A stretch of 64,000 nt of DNA from Amphirosellinia nigrospora (Eukaryota > Ascomycota > Sordariomycetes > Xylariales > Xylariaceae), in assembly GCA_004123355.1 (NCBI GenBank), contig SCHM01000007.1, positions 1,240,001 to 1,304,000 of the forward strand. The letters are read 5' to 3'. Below are positions 63,905 through 64,000 of this stretch, one piece after another. The translations under genes were made by a program, and so were the position numbers. The first letter of the stretch is position 1, and each line of letters begins with the position of its first letter. The notes under the pieces are model-generated. The model did no database searches. It saw nothing but the letters and a program-made list of their open reading frames with translations, and had not been told where the DNA came from.

Positions 63905-64000
63905 GCTATTAAATCTAGAAATTAATATCTTTAGATTTAAAAACTATTTTACTGCTATTTATATTAAATTTAAGTTCAAATTTAAGTTTAAGCACGTATT

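Larger units (their letters stand above)
56455..64000 (-). mobile_element. Family A LTR retrotransposon, copy III (runs off the window)
   Basis: 3' LTR at 56455-56601, then internal sequence collinear with copies I and II. A hAT MITE interrupts it at 57841. Family A positions equivalent to copy I 3735-4315 and to about 6840-8690 are missing, and a 170-bp piece at 58388-58560 is inverted. The last bases match about 31265 of copy II, near the 5' end, so about 0.6 kb and the 5' LTR lie beyond the window. The 60-codon open frame at 62015-62197 is AT-rich noise. Confidence 0.75.

Noticed and set aside
1-64000. Mitochondrial or protozoan (Plasmodium- or Dictyostelium-like) origin suggested by extreme A+T
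   Set aside because: The CA/TG depletion, the LTR elements with 5-bp duplications, the hAT MITEs and the contrast between clean and mutated copies of one repeat are explained by fungal RIP. No mitochondrial rRNA, tRNA or respiratory genes are seen.

Overview
No intact protein-coding gene is visible in this window. It is 64 kb of extremely A+T-rich DNA (roughly 10-20 % G+C by eye) made of nested, mutated transposable elements. CA and TG dinucleotides are almost absent while TA is in excess, and the surviving C and G sit mostly in CG, GC, CT and AG contexts. That is the footprint of repeat-induced point mutation (RIP, C-to-T on both strands, preferring CpA). It points to a filamentous ascomycete (Pezizomycotina) and a gene-free AT-rich block such as a pericentromeric, subtelomeric or accessory-chromosome region. 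I cannot name the species. Functional names below rest on element architecture (terminal repeats, target-site duplications, empty sites) and not on readable proteins.

Five repeat families recur. Family A is a large LTR retrotransposon (LTR about 144 bp, body about 9.7 kb). Four substantial copies are present: minus-strand copies at 1-1860, 2201-11213, 19649-32428 and 56455 to the window end. A plus-strand copy has its outer LTRs at 35728 and 55435. Family R is a 6.4-kb element with 132-bp terminal direct repeats; its full copy is 36858-43284, and three unmutated solo 132-bp units lie at 16774, 28669 and 45519. Family C is a complete 7.5-kb LTR element (44609-52151) with a CCCGA target duplication. 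Family B is a 2.7-kb element of unknown class. F is a long inverted repeat (foldback-like) of about 2.3 kb. Short elements that escaped RIP stand out: the three R solo units, a 232-bp solo LTR with its own TATA box (23493-23724), and two 550-bp hAT-type MITEs with perfect 8-bp duplications (31834-32384 and 57841-58387).

The layout is a Russian doll. One R copy (called R2) is split into 18101-18194, 33650-35727 and 55529-56454. In its first gap sits B, B is split by family A copy II, and copy II holds a second B (itself hit by the 232-bp solo LTR), an R solo unit and a hAT MITE. In its second gap sits family A copy IV, which contains F; the two F arms contain the full R and full C elements, and C contains another R solo unit. 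Paralogous copies supply 'empty sites' for most of these insertions, so the order of events can be read off. A separate 6.8-kb segment (11214-18011) is less AT-rich, has no second copy here, and is the least understood part of the window.
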